From positions 1 to 64,000 of the forward strand of contig NZ_PVNL01000092.1 of assembly GCF_002994635.1 (NCBI RefSeq): DNA of 64,000 nucleotides, written 5' to 3'. This DNA comes from Enhygromyxa salina (GTDB taxonomy: Bacteria > Myxococcota_A > Polyangia > Nannocystales > Nannocystaceae). A model generated the notes under the pieces. The model searched no databases. It was not told where the DNA came from and saw only the letters and a program-made list of their open reading frames with translations. Positions 56,674 through 64,000 of this stretch are shown in pieces. The position numbers and the translations under genes were made by a program. Every line of letters starts with the position of its first letter. The stretch's first letter is position 1.

Positions 56674-56880
56674 CGGCGCACGATGGGCGAGGGCCGAACG
56701 GGTGTCAACTGAGCCGGCGCCACGTTGGCGTTGGCGTCCAGATGTCGCGGTATCTCCGCTTTTTCGACCACCGCAGCCATGGTTTGCGGCGCCAGACTCG
56801 ACCGAGCGCAGTGAGCCGGCGCGGCCGGGGCCGGCGTTCCCGACGTGGCCCACCGGCGCAAACTCGGGCACGCTCGCGGC

Positions 56881-57246
56881 GTGGCGCGGGATCCATTGAA
56901 GCAGCTGCGAACGATCATCGAGGCGCTCCCGGAGACCTCGGAGAAGCTCTCGCACGGCGCACCCACCTGGTGGGGTGGGAAGAAGACCTTCGCCGTGTTT
57001 CACACCGGGAGCTATGACGAGGGCCGCCGCGCGGTGTGGATCAAGGCGCCCGAGGGGGCCCAAGCGGCGCTGATCAGCGCCGACCCGGAGCGCTTTTATC
57101 GTCCGAAGTACATGGGCCCGAGCGGGTGGGTGGCGATGCGGCTCGAGGGTGAGGTCGACTGGGCGGAGGTCCGCGTGCTGCTGCTCGATGGTTATCGCAT
57201 GGTCGCGCCCAAGCGGGCGCTCGCGCAGCTGGATAGTGACTCGTAG
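56881..57246 (+). CDS. MmcQ/YjbR-family protein
   Basis: GTG 56,881 was chosen as the start (VARDPLKQLRTIIEALPETS), giving 121 residues, the usual size. The family signature is present: ALPETSEKLSHGAPTWWGGK, TFAVFHTGSYDEG, FYRPKYMGPSGWVAMRLEGE and the terminal VLLLDGYRMVAPKR. These are small DNA-binding-like (CyaY-type fold) proteins of unsettled function, often annotated as MmcQ-like. It stands alone and converges on the UDP-sugar dehydrogenase gene. Confidence 0.88.
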   Translation: MARDPLKQLRTIIEALPETSEKLSHGAPTWWGGKKTFAVFHTGSYDEGRRAVWIKAPEGAQAALISADPERFYRPKYMGPSGWVAMRLEGEVDWAEVRVLLLDGYRMVAPKRALAQLDSDS

Positions 57247-57277
57247 TTGCGCGGTGTCTGTGGGGCGCGTGCGCAGG

Positions 57278-58591
57278 TCACAGTCGCCAGTAGGAGAACC
57301 CCGCCTGCTCGGCGGCCGCGCGCGGGTAGATCGCCTGCACGTCGACCAGCGTGGGCGCGGCCCGGCACAGCTCGCGCAGGCTGCTCAGCGCCAACCCCCG
57401 GTGCTCGCGATGACCAACCGTGGCCACAATCCCGTCCACGTTGCGAACCTGGGCGAGCGGGGTCAGGCTCAGCCCATACTCGCGCTCGACCTCGAGTGGA
57501 TCCGCGAGCGGATCACACAGGACCACCTCGACCCCGTGATCGGCCAATTCGCGGGCGACCTCGCGGACCCGGCTATTACGTAGATCCGCCACGTCCGGCT
57601 TGAAGGTCACGCCCAGCAACACGACCCGGGCCTGGGCCACGTTCTTGCCCGCGGCGATCAATCGCTTGACGGTGATCTGACCGACAAAGTGCCCCATCGA
57701 GTCGTTGACGCGCCGACCGGCCAGGATCACGTCGGGGTGATAGCCCAGCTTCTCGGCCATGTGGGTCAGATAGTAGGGGTCCACGCCAATGCAGTGTCCG
57801 CCGACCAACCCCGGGCGATAGTCGGCGAAGTTCCACTTGCTCGCGGCCGCGTCGATCACCGCGTGGGTCTCGATCCCGGCTCGCGCGAAGATCAGCGCGA
57901 GCTCGTTCATCAAGGCAATGTTGAGATCACGCTGGGTGTTCTCCAGCACCTTGGCGGCCTCGGCCACGCGAATGCTGGGGGCGCGATAGGTCCCGGCGCG
58001 GACGACCTTGCGATACATCGCGTCGACGATCTCCAGGGTCTCGGGGTCCTGCGCGGCGACGACCTTGACCACCGTCTCGAGCGAGTGCTCGAGGTCCCCG
58101 GGGTTGATGCGCTCGGGCGAGTAGGCGAGCTTGAAGTCCACCCCCGACACCAACCCAGAGGCCTGCGCGAGCGCGGGGGCGCAGACGTCCTCGGTCGCGC
58201 CCGGGTAGACCGTCGACTCGAACACGATCACGCTGCCCGGTCGCATGTGCGCGCCGACCAGCTCGGTCGCGGCCAGCAGCACCGAGAGATCGGGCCGCCG
58301 GGTGTCGTCGAGCGGGGTCGGGACCGCGATGATCACGATCTGCGCGGCGCTCAGACGCGTCGGCTCGGTCGTGAACTCGACCTCCGTGCCCGCGAACGCC
58401 CGCTCGCTCAGCTCGCAGCTGGGATCGCGGGCCTCGCGATAGGCGGCGATCCGGCGCTCGTCGATGTCGAATCCAATGACCCGACCGTGGCGCCCGAGCG
58501 CGAGCGCGAGCGGCAGGCCGACGTACCCAAGGCCGACGACGGCGACGGTTGGTGACTGCGGTTTGTTGGAGGCTTCTCGCATGGGGATCAC
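57278..58591 (-). CDS. UDP-sugar (UDP-GlcNAc/ManNAc or UDP-Glc type) 6-dehydrogenase
   Basis: The start is GTG 58,591 (overlapping the upstream stop as GTGA) or ATG 58,582; the protein is about 437 residues. Features: NAD-binding VAVVGLGYVGLPLALALGRH, AVPTPLDDTRRPDLS, ESTVYPGATEDVC, SPERINPGD, active-site GGHCIGVDPYYLTHMAEKLG with the catalytic Cys, and VTFKPDVADLRNSRV. This is the WbpA/TviB/WecC-type nucleotide-sugar dehydrogenase, giving a UDP-hexosaminuronate or UDP-glucuronate. It is the second gene of an operon with a hyaluronan-synthase-like glycosyltransferase and would supply its acidic sugar. Confidence 0.9.
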   Translation of the reverse strand: MIPMREASNKPQSPTVAVVGLGYVGLPLALALGRHGRVIGFDIDERRIAAYREARDPSCELSERAFAGTEVEFTTEPTRLSAAQIVIIAVPTPLDDTRRPDLSVLLAATELVGAHMRPGSVIVFESTVYPGATEDVCAPALAQASGLVSGVDFKLAYSPERINPGDLEHSLETVVKVVAAQDPETLEIVDAMYRKVVRAGTYRAPSIRVAEAAKVLENTQRDLNIALMNELALIFARAGIETHAVIDAAASKWNFADYRPGLVGGHCIGVDPYYLTHMAEKLGYHPDVILAGRRVNDSMGHFVGQITVKRLIAAGKNVAQARVVLLGVTFKPDVADLRNSRVREVARELADHGVEVVLCDPLADPLEVEREYGLSLTPLAQVRNVDGIVATVGHREHRGLALSSLRELCRAAPTLVDVQAIYPRAAAEQAGFSYWRL

Positions 58592-60021
58592 GACAGCGCG
58601 GTGCTCGGCTGGGTCGGGCCAACTTCAGGCGTGGGCGACTTGGGGCGCTGGCGCGTCAGCCAGCCCGACCGGTGCGCCGAGATCAGCGCGAAGGGGGTGA
58701 TCCACGACAGGCAGACCACCGAGTACAGCGCATACGCAAACGCCCACTGGGCGCCGCGATGTGAGCGTGTGATCGTGAACACCGCTGCAGGCAGCGCGGC
58801 CGCGATCAGGGCCGCACCCAGCATCCACACGATCGAAGTGGGCGCCAGCACGATCACGAGCAGTGTGGGGATGAACGCCAGCGTCCCGGCGACCATGGCG
58901 AGCAGCGACAGCGACAGGTTCACCCGTGGACCGGCCTGGCCGCCCGCGCGAAACCGCCGGAACGCGAACCCGGCCATCACCAGGCTCTCACGCACGTTGC
59001 TGCGGGCCCAGCGGAGCAGCATCCGAGCCAGCTGCGCGGTCGTGGTCGGGACCTCGGTCAGCACGATCGCGTTAGCCTGAAACCGGACGTGGTGCCCGCG
59101 GCGCAGCACGTGATTGGTCATCGCTCGGTCCTCGCCGATCGCCGCGGGCGCACCAAGGAAGGTCTGGGTGATCCACTGCTCGCGGAATTGATCGATCAGC
59201 ACCCGGCGATAAGCCGAGAGCGCACCCGGGCAACACATCACGGCGGCTACCTCGCTCTCGCTCGCGCGCATGAACTCGAACGCGTGGTTGAAGCTGACCT
59301 CGAGCATCCGGGCGATCGACCCGGCGTCGCGGTTGAGCACCCGGACGTTGCCGGCGACCGCCCCGACCCGCGGATCGACGACCAGCGGACTGACCAGATT
59401 GCGCAGGGTGTCAGACAACACCTCGGAGTCGCTGTCGACGGTCACGACGACGTCGCCGCGGGCGCGCACGAACCCTTCATAGAGTGCGTGGCGCTTGCCG
59501 CGATTGACCGGACAGTGGACCAGCTCAATTACATCGCCGAGCTGGGCCGCGGCGCGCTTCATCCATGTCCAGGTGTCGTCGCGGCTGCCGTCGTCGATTG
59601 CGATGATCTGGAGCTTCTCACGTGGATAGTCGCTACAGACCAGTGACACGAGCGAGCCGCGGACCTGCGCGCCCTCATTGTAGGCTGGCACCAGCACGGT
59701 CACGGTCGGGAGCTCCGCGTCGCTGACACTCGATGCTGGACGATAGCGGGCGACGAGCAACACCCGCCACAGCAGCACGGCGGTGGCCGCGATCGCGGTG
59801 ACCTGGCCGATCACCAGGAGCAGCGGCCAGGTCTGCGCACCGGCCATCGCTTGCGCACCAAGCCACAACAGCGCCGTCTGACACGCGAGCGCGATCACGA
59901 GGATCGGCGCCAACATCCCCACGCGCGCGGTCGCAGTCTTGCCGCAGACACGGCGAATTCGTGGCTCGTGAGCGTCGGTGACAAGGCCAAAGTCGTGAGG
60001 GATCGGCGAGCGAGGTGACAT
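58588..60021 (-). CDS. Hyaluronan-synthase/NodC-like processive glycosyltransferase (GT2)
   Basis: ATG 60,021 gives 477 residues. Two N-terminal membrane helices (LAPILVIALACQTALLWLGA, LLVIGQVTAIAATAVLLWRV) are followed by the GT-A domain: TVTVLVPAYNEG, VTVDSDSEV (DSD metal/UDP site), GEDRAMTNHVLRRGHHVRFQ (GDDR acceptor site), TEVPTT, and LLRWARSNVRES matching the (Q/R)xxRW of hyaluronan and chitin synthases. At least three C-terminal helices form the export channel. These enzymes polymerise and export a linear polysaccharide. The overlap with the UDP-sugar dehydrogenase gene supports a polymer containing a uronic acid. Which second sugar is used is not visible. Confidence 0.88.
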   Translation of the reverse strand: MSPRSPIPHDFGLVTDAHEPRIRRVCGKTATARVGMLAPILVIALACQTALLWLGAQAMAGAQTWPLLLVIGQVTAIAATAVLLWRVLLVARYRPASSVSDAELPTVTVLVPAYNEGAQVRGSLVSLVCSDYPREKLQIIAIDDGSRDDTWTWMKRAAAQLGDVIELVHCPVNRGKRHALYEGFVRARGDVVVTVDSDSEVLSDTLRNLVSPLVVDPRVGAVAGNVRVLNRDAGSIARMLEVSFNHAFEFMRASESEVAAVMCCPGALSAYRRVLIDQFREQWITQTFLGAPAAIGEDRAMTNHVLRRGHHVRFQANAIVLTEVPTTTAQLARMLLRWARSNVRESLVMAGFAFRRFRAGGQAGPRVNLSLSLLAMVAGTLAFIPTLLVIVLAPTSIVWMLGAALIAAALPAAVFTITRSHRGAQWAFAYALYSVVCLSWITPFALISAHRSGWLTRQRPKSPTPEVGPTQPSTALS

Positions 60022-60130
60022 TCGCCCCCGCCTGAGCAATGCATGTACCGAGCTGAATGTCCCTGCAATATCAACCAGTTGTTTCGCTTCGGCGGGGGCG
60101 GCGGCGCAATTGCCTGCGCTTCAACAGGGC

Positions 60131-60183
60131 ATTCGTCCCGCTCGACGAATTTGTAGCGTCGCCAAAGCGGGGAATTTTTCCCC
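60131..60183. promoter_or_regulatory. Two palindromes upstream of the response-regulator operon
   Basis: ATTCGTC-N6-GACGAAT (60,131-60,150) has perfect 7-bp arms, and GGGGAA-TTT-TTCCCC (60,169-60,183) has perfect 6-bp arms. Both lie in the ~225-bp divergent region between the glycosyltransferase and the regulator start (TTG 60,247). They are candidate operators; which gene they control is unknown. No clear minus-24/minus-12 sigma-54 promoter was found by eye. Confidence 0.4.
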
Positions 60184-60246
60184 TGCGTTTTCGCCACGTC
60201 TCACCACAGTGGACGAAGTCTCGGGGGCCCGTATGCTCCGCCCGAT

Positions 60247-61650
60247 TTGACGGAGCCACGCATCCCAAGGCGCCTGTGTCGCGTGCTCGTGGTCGACGAC
60301 GAGCCCGCGATGCGCGAGGTCCTGCAAGCGCGAATCGAGCGTTGGGGCTTTCCCGTGCGCACCGCCGAGTCCGTGCACGCAGCGCGGGTGCTGACGGGGA
60401 GCTTCGACCCGCACTTGGTGATCTCGGATCTGGTGCTGCCCGACGCGACCGGGCTCGCGCTGCTCGAGCACTTGCGCGGTGATCGTCGCGACCGGACGAT
60501 CCTGATGATCACGGCATATGGAACCATCGACATGGCCGTCCAGGCGATCAAGGGTGGCGCCACCGACTTCTTGACCAAGCCGCTCGACTACGTCGCGCTG
60601 CATCGCTTCATCACGGACATGGAGGGCCGCCTGCAGGCGAAGCTCTCGAGCGACGCGGACCAGCGCGAGGTGAACGTGGCTGGCATGGCTGGCATGGACG
60701 GCATGGTCGGCACCAGCCACGCGCTGCTGCGCATGCAGGCCCGGGTCCGGTCGGCGGCGTCGAGTGACGCGCCCGTGCTGATCGTGGGCGAGAGCGGCTC
60801 GGGCAAGGAGCTGGTCGCCCGCAGCCTGCACCAGCTCAGCGGCGCGCGGGCGCCCGGGCCGTTTGTCCCGGTCAACGCAGCGGCGATCCCCGAGGCGCTC
60901 GCCGAGGGGGAGCTGTTCGGGGTCGAGCGCGGGGCCTTCACGGGAGCCACGAGCGCGCGCATGGGCCTGTTCGAGCACGCCAACGGCGGCACGCTGTTCC
61001 TCGACGAGATCACCGAGATGCCGATCGCCCTGCAAGCCAAGCTGCTGCGCGTGCTCGAGGACGGCAACATCCGGCGGGTCGGCGCGCGCGCCCAGATCCG
61101 CTGTGACGTGCGCTTGATCGCGGCGACCAACCGCGATCCCGCGGCCGCCGTCGAGCTCGGCCACATGCGCCAAGATCTGCTGTATCGGCTCGACGTGCTG
61201 CGGATCGACGTGCCGCCGCTGCGCGAGCGCAAGGAGGATCTGCCAGCGCTCGCGGCTCACTTCCTCCGGGACTGCGCCGAGCGCTACGCCGCCCCAGCGC
61301 CGACGATCGAGCCCGACGCGCTCGCGCTGCTGCACGGCCACGACTGGCCCGGCAACATCCGCGAGCTTCGCAACGTGATCGAGCGGGCGTTTACCCGCGC
61401 CGATCAGGGGATGATCCGCGCCGCGCAGCTCGACCTCGACGGCTCGGGGCTCGACCTCGGCGTCGAGGTGCCTCGTGGGATCGTGCTGCCACACGGCGTG
61501 ACCGCGGCCGAGGCCGAGCGGATCGTGATCCTCGAGACCCTCAAGATCACGGGCAACAACAAGGCCGAGGCGGCGCGGCGGCTGGGGCTCGACGTCAAGA
61601 CCGTCCGCAACAAGCTCAAGACCTTCGACAGTGAGGGCTCATCCCCATGA
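60247..61650 (+). CDS. Sigma-54-dependent response regulator (NtrC family, GlrR-like context)
   Basis: The TTG 60,247 start gives 467 residues. The receiver domain has Asp17-Asp18, phosphoacceptor Asp61 (VISDLVLPD) and Lys111; the AAA+ domain shows GESGSGKELVAR (Walker A), GAFTGA (sigma-54 contact), GTLFLDEI (Walker B), and the R-finger region LRVLEDGNIRRVGA; the C-terminal Fis-type HTH is NNKAEAARRLGLDVKTVRNK. It activates sigma-54 promoters when phosphorylated. It overlaps the histidine kinase start (ATGA at 61,647), and the third gene is a coiled-coil lipoprotein, the gene content of the GlrR-GlrK-QseG envelope-stress system. Confidence 0.93.
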   Translation: MTEPRIPRRLCRVLVVDDEPAMREVLQARIERWGFPVRTAESVHAARVLTGSFDPHLVISDLVLPDATGLALLEHLRGDRRDRTILMITAYGTIDMAVQAIKGGATDFLTKPLDYVALHRFITDMEGRLQAKLSSDADQREVNVAGMAGMDGMVGTSHALLRMQARVRSAASSDAPVLIVGESGSGKELVARSLHQLSGARAPGPFVPVNAAAIPEALAEGELFGVERGAFTGATSARMGLFEHANGGTLFLDEITEMPIALQAKLLRVLEDGNIRRVGARAQIRCDVRLIAATNRDPAAAVELGHMRQDLLYRLDVLRIDVPPLRERKEDLPALAAHFLRDCAERYAAPAPTIEPDALALLHGHDWPGNIRELRNVIERAFTRADQGMIRAAQLDLDGSGLDLGVEVPRGIVLPHGVTAAEAERIVILETLKITGNNKAEAARRLGLDVKTVRNKLKTFDSEGSSP

Positions 61651-63086
61651 GACTCTCGACGCGGTTTGGGATCAGCGTGGCCCTGGCCGTGCTCCCGCTG
61701 CTGGGCGTTGTCGCGTTCAGCGTCGATCGCATTCACGAACTCGCGCGCAGCAATGAGCGGCTCACGACCCGGCGATTGGTCGACGCCCGGGTCGGGGCCG
61801 AGGTCATCACCCGACTCGAGACCCTCGGCGAGTACCGCCACAAGTACGCGATCAGCCAAGACGTCGGCTATGCCCACAAGATCGAGGAGGTCGCGGCCAG
61901 CATTGGCGCCGAGCTCGAGCGGCTCGCGGGCGCCGATCTCTCGGGGTCCGAGCGGCGCGCGCTCGAGCGGCTGCAGGGCGCCTGGTCGAGCTTCGTGGCC
62001 CGGGGTCCCACGTCGTCGGCGGCGCTCGAGCCCGAGGCCCTCGTCGAGCTCGCCCGCGACGTGCAACGCAGCGCCCGCGAGCGCGCTGACCTCGAGGCGT
62101 CCGTGGCCCTGACCCTGCGCGAGCAGACCGGCGTCACCGCGGTGTGGGTCCCGGCGTCGGCGATCATCCTCAGCTTGGTGTTGATCATCCTGGCGATCCA
62201 CTCGCTGCGCGCCCGCCTGGATCAGTTCATCGTGGGGACCCGCGCGGTGTCGCAGGGCGAGTTCTCGGTCCAGCTCGACGCCAGCGGCGACGATGAGCTC
62301 GGCCTGGCGGCGCGGGCGTTCAATCGGATGGTCAAGAGCCTCGAGCAGCTCGAGCAGATCAAGGCCGACTTCATCGCCAGCGTCTCGCACGAGCTGCGCA
62401 CGCCGATCGTTGCGATGCTCGAGACCAACCTGCTGCTGCTCGACGAGGTCCCAGGGCCGCTGACGAGCAAGCAGCGAACCATGCTCACGCTCAACACCCA
62501 GGCGGCCCAGCGGCTGTCCGCGATGATCTCCGAGCTGCTCGACCTCCACCGGCTGCGGACGGGGATTCGCTATGACTTCAGCGAGCATGATCTCGTCGAG
62601 CTCGCGAGCGTGGCCGTGCACGAGCTCGAGGCGTGGGCCAGCGAGCGATCGATCGGGGTTCGCGTGCAGGCTGTCGACGCGTCGATCACCCTGGCGTGCG
62701 ATCGCGATCGAACGATTCAGGTGATCCAGAACCTGATCGAGAACGGCCTCAAGTACACGCCGTCCGGCGGAGAGATCGAGGTCTGGGTTCGACGCTGCCC
62801 GACCGCTGCGCTCCCGGCCGAGCTCGACCCACGCAGCGAGCTGCCCGAGCACGCGCTGCTGAGCGTGGTCGACTCGGGGCCTGGCATTCCGCACGCTGAT
62901 CGTCGGCGGGTGTTCGAGAAGTTCTTTCGCCGCCAGGGGCGATCGTCGGACGGCGGCGTCGGGCTTGGCCTCGCGCTGTGCCGGGAGATCGTCGAGGCGC
63001 ACGTCGGCGCGATCGCAGTCGGCGACAGCCCGCTCGGGGGCGCGGCGGTGCACGTGGCCCTGCCGATCGACGGAGGTGTTCGATGA
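61647..63086 (+). CDS. Membrane sensor histidine kinase (GlrK-like)
   Basis: ATG 61,647 overlaps the regulator stop. The 479-residue protein has an N-terminal helix (ISVALAVLPLLGVVAFSV), a ~150-residue helical periplasmic sensor, a second helix (VPASAIILSLVLIILAI), a HAMP region, the H-box FIASVSHELRTPIVAML, the N-box NLIENGLKYTPSGG, and G-boxes VVDSGPGIPH and GVGLGLALCREIVEAH. It autophosphorylates on the H-box His and should phosphorylate the adjacent regulator. It overlaps the next gene by ATGA (63,083), so all three genes are co-translated. Confidence 0.93.
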   Translation: MRLSTRFGISVALAVLPLLGVVAFSVDRIHELARSNERLTTRRLVDARVGAEVITRLETLGEYRHKYAISQDVGYAHKIEEVAASIGAELERLAGADLSGSERRALERLQGAWSSFVARGPTSSAALEPEALVELARDVQRSARERADLEASVALTLREQTGVTAVWVPASAIILSLVLIILAIHSLRARLDQFIVGTRAVSQGEFSVQLDASGDDELGLAARAFNRMVKSLEQLEQIKADFIASVSHELRTPIVAMLETNLLLLDEVPGPLTSKQRTMLTLNTQAAQRLSAMISELLDLHRLRTGIRYDFSEHDLVELASVAVHELEAWASERSIGVRVQAVDASITLACDRDRTIQVIQNLIENGLKYTPSGGEIEVWVRRCPTAALPAELDPRSELPEHALLSVVDSGPGIPHADRRRVFEKFFRRQGRSSDGGVGLGLALCREIVEAHVGAIAVGDSPLGGAAVHVALPIDGGVR

Positions 63087-63712
63087 GGGTGGGGGCCGCA
63101 GCTTTGTTGGGGCTGGTGCTGATCCTGGTGGCCGGGGCTTGCCATCCGCCGCCTACCCCCGTGCTCGCCCCCGCGGCCGCTGAGCCGACGCTCGAGCAGC
63201 TGTACACCGAGGGGCGCCACGGCGAGGTCGTGCTGCTGGCCACGGCGATCATCGACGAACACCCCGGGCGCAGGGAAACCGTGGCCCACGCCCGGTTCTT
63301 TCGAGCGATGAGCTGGCTCGCGCAGGATCGTCGGATCGAGCGAGCGCGCGGCGAACTCGAGCTGCGCGCGCTCGAGCTCGACTACGCCGACTGCGTGTGG
63401 GGGCAGATCGCCGGAGCCTACGCGAGCAAGCTGTTCCGCGTGGATGCACTGCAATCGGCGCTGCTCGAGCTCACCCTCGAGCTGCGCGAGCTCGAGGGGC
63501 AGATCAGCACGCTCGAGCACGAGCTCGCCGAGGTCGAGGCCAACGGCGAGCAGCGCGACGCCAAGCTGGCGGCCGTCGAGCGAGAGCGGGACCAGCTGCG
63601 CGCCCAGCTGGACGCCGCGCAGGCGGGCGCGAAGCTGGCCGAGAGCCGGATCGTGGCGCTCGAGGAAGAACTCGCCGCGCTGAAGCAGGTCGACATGCAG
63701 CGCGAGCCATGA
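63083..63712 (+). CDS. Coiled-coil lipoprotein of the two-component operon (QseG-like)
   Basis: ATG 63,083 overlaps the kinase stop. The 209-residue product starts MRVGAAALLGLVLILVAGAC (Cys20), followed by a short Pro-rich linker, a small helical domain (about 45-110) and a coiled coil from about 120 to 200 (heptads in LTLELRELEGQISTLEHELA, VERERDQLRAQLDAAQ). In enterobacteria the GlrR/GlrK pair is encoded with the lipoprotein QseG/YfhG, which contacts the kinase from the outer membrane. The matching gene content and size suggest the same role here; sequence homology is not claimed. Confidence 0.82.
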   Translation: MRVGAAALLGLVLILVAGACHPPPTPVLAPAAAEPTLEQLYTEGRHGEVVLLATAIIDEHPGRRETVAHARFFRAMSWLAQDRRIERARGELELRALELDYADCVWGQIAGAYASKLFRVDALQSALLELTLELRELEGQISTLEHELAEVEANGEQRDAKLAAVERERDQLRAQLDAAQAGAKLAESRIVALEEELAALKQVDMQREP

Positions 63713-63800
63713 GTCATGAGCCGCAATACACAGTCCACCTCGCGTGGCCGTGCGCGAGGGCGGGGCATCCATGATCCACCCATGATTAAAATAGCGAGCA

Positions 63801-63822
63801 GGGACCCGGTCGCCCGGGTCCC
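63801..63822. terminator. Bidirectional terminator hairpin
   Basis: GGGACCCGG-TCGC-CCGGGTCCC forms a perfect 9-bp stem with a 4-nt loop between two convergent genes (ends at 63,712 and 63,848). Read on the minus strand it is followed within about 10 bp by TATTTTAA, a partial U-tract, so it fits as terminator for both genes, better for the minus strand. Confidence 0.65.
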
Positions 63823-63847
63823 GCACAGCTGTGAGAGCGCTCGAGCG

Positions 63848-64000
63848 CTAACCGTTCGAGCCGCAGTAGCGGTACGAGCAGGACAGGGTGTCGGGCAGGT
63901 TGTACAGATAGAAGTCGCCACAGTTGACGACGTCGATCTCCCAGGTCTGCCAGCAGTCGCCGGGTGACCAGTCGAAGCAGACGGTCGCCTGGACGATACC
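63848..64000 (-). CDS. C-terminal end of a secreted protein with D8C-like cysteine module (5' end outside window)
   Basis: Reading leftward from the window edge, 50 codons end at TAG 63,850-63,848. They encode VCFDWSPGDCWQTWEIDVVN followed by CGDFYLYNLPDTLSCSYRYC and GSNG. The pattern C...C(W/C)....V.V..C..(F/Y)Y(V/L)Y.L.....C...YC is that of the D8C domain known from uromodulin, GP2 and OIT3 in animals. With five Cys in 50 residues it must be extracytoplasmic. The rest of the protein lies beyond the window. The domain match is by eye and covers only its second half. Confidence 0.6.
   Translation of the reverse strand, partial: GIVQATVCFDWSPGDCWQTWEIDVVNCGDFYLYNLPDTLSCSYRYCGSNG

Overview
The window is 64 kb of high-GC DNA, densely coding on both strands, and looks like the chromosome of a myxobacterium of the Nannocystaceae type. 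The evidence is a large number of secreted lipoproteins whose signal peptides are followed by Asp/Gly/Thr/Ser-rich linkers (GDGDGD tracts), several FG-GAP/VCBS-repeat and Cys-rich surface lipoproteins, a large Ser/Thr kinase fused to TPRs, a sigma-54 response regulator, and many unlinked small operons. No rRNA, tRNA, CRISPR array or prophage was recognised. The species assignment is inference from gene style only.

Layout. 0-6 kb: the 3' part of an FG-GAP protein, a coiled-coil lipoprotein, an orphan DNA methyltransferase and a 930-residue membrane Ser/Thr kinase with TPRs. 6-12 kb: a decayed region with a 58-codon kinase scrap, a frameshifted small secreted protein, a degenerate J-domain protein, a Tc-toxin A-subunit gene that has lost its middle and its 3' end, and an IS21-family remnant whose istB joins directly onto the toxin gene. 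12-24 kb: imuB (mutasome) without visible imuA or dnaE2, surface lipoproteins, a glutathione S-transferase-like protein, and a tandem pair of HELAH-motif (metallopeptidase-like) lipoproteins. 24-33 kb: central metabolism, with a Cys/Met-metabolism PLP enzyme, mdh, sucCD, a PepSY membrane protein and a three-subunit succinate dehydrogenase operon. 33-37 kb: a homospermidine-synthase-like gene divergent from an operon of an aminopropyltransferase with thermospermine-synthase features, a cyanophycin-synthetase-like ATP-grasp ligase and an NAPE-PLD-like hydrolase. 37-55 kb: mostly envelope proteins (tandem FG-GAP lipoproteins, SGNH hydrolase, fatty-acid hydroxylase, ferritin-like lipoprotein, HEAT lipoprotein, Cys-rich lipoproteins), two acyl-CoA synthetases, and an animal-like protein-arginine deiminase lipoprotein. 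55-64 kb: a DsbA-like lipoprotein, a hyaluronan-synthase-like glycosyltransferase with its UDP-sugar dehydrogenase, a three-gene signalling operon (NtrC-type regulator, histidine kinase, coiled-coil lipoprotein) laid out like the GlrR/GlrK/QseG system, and the 3' end of a secreted protein with a D8C-like (uromodulin/OIT3-type) cysteine module.

How the genes work together. mdh, sucCD and sdhCAB are adjacent TCA-cycle steps. The 33-37 kb genes form a coherent candidate pathway for making and conjugating a polyamine. The glycosyltransferase and dehydrogenase could build a uronic-acid-containing polymer, next to an envelope-sensing regulatory operon. A palindromic interspersed repeat occurs at least three times (13.6, 27.8 and 45.5 kb), each time just upstream of a gene.
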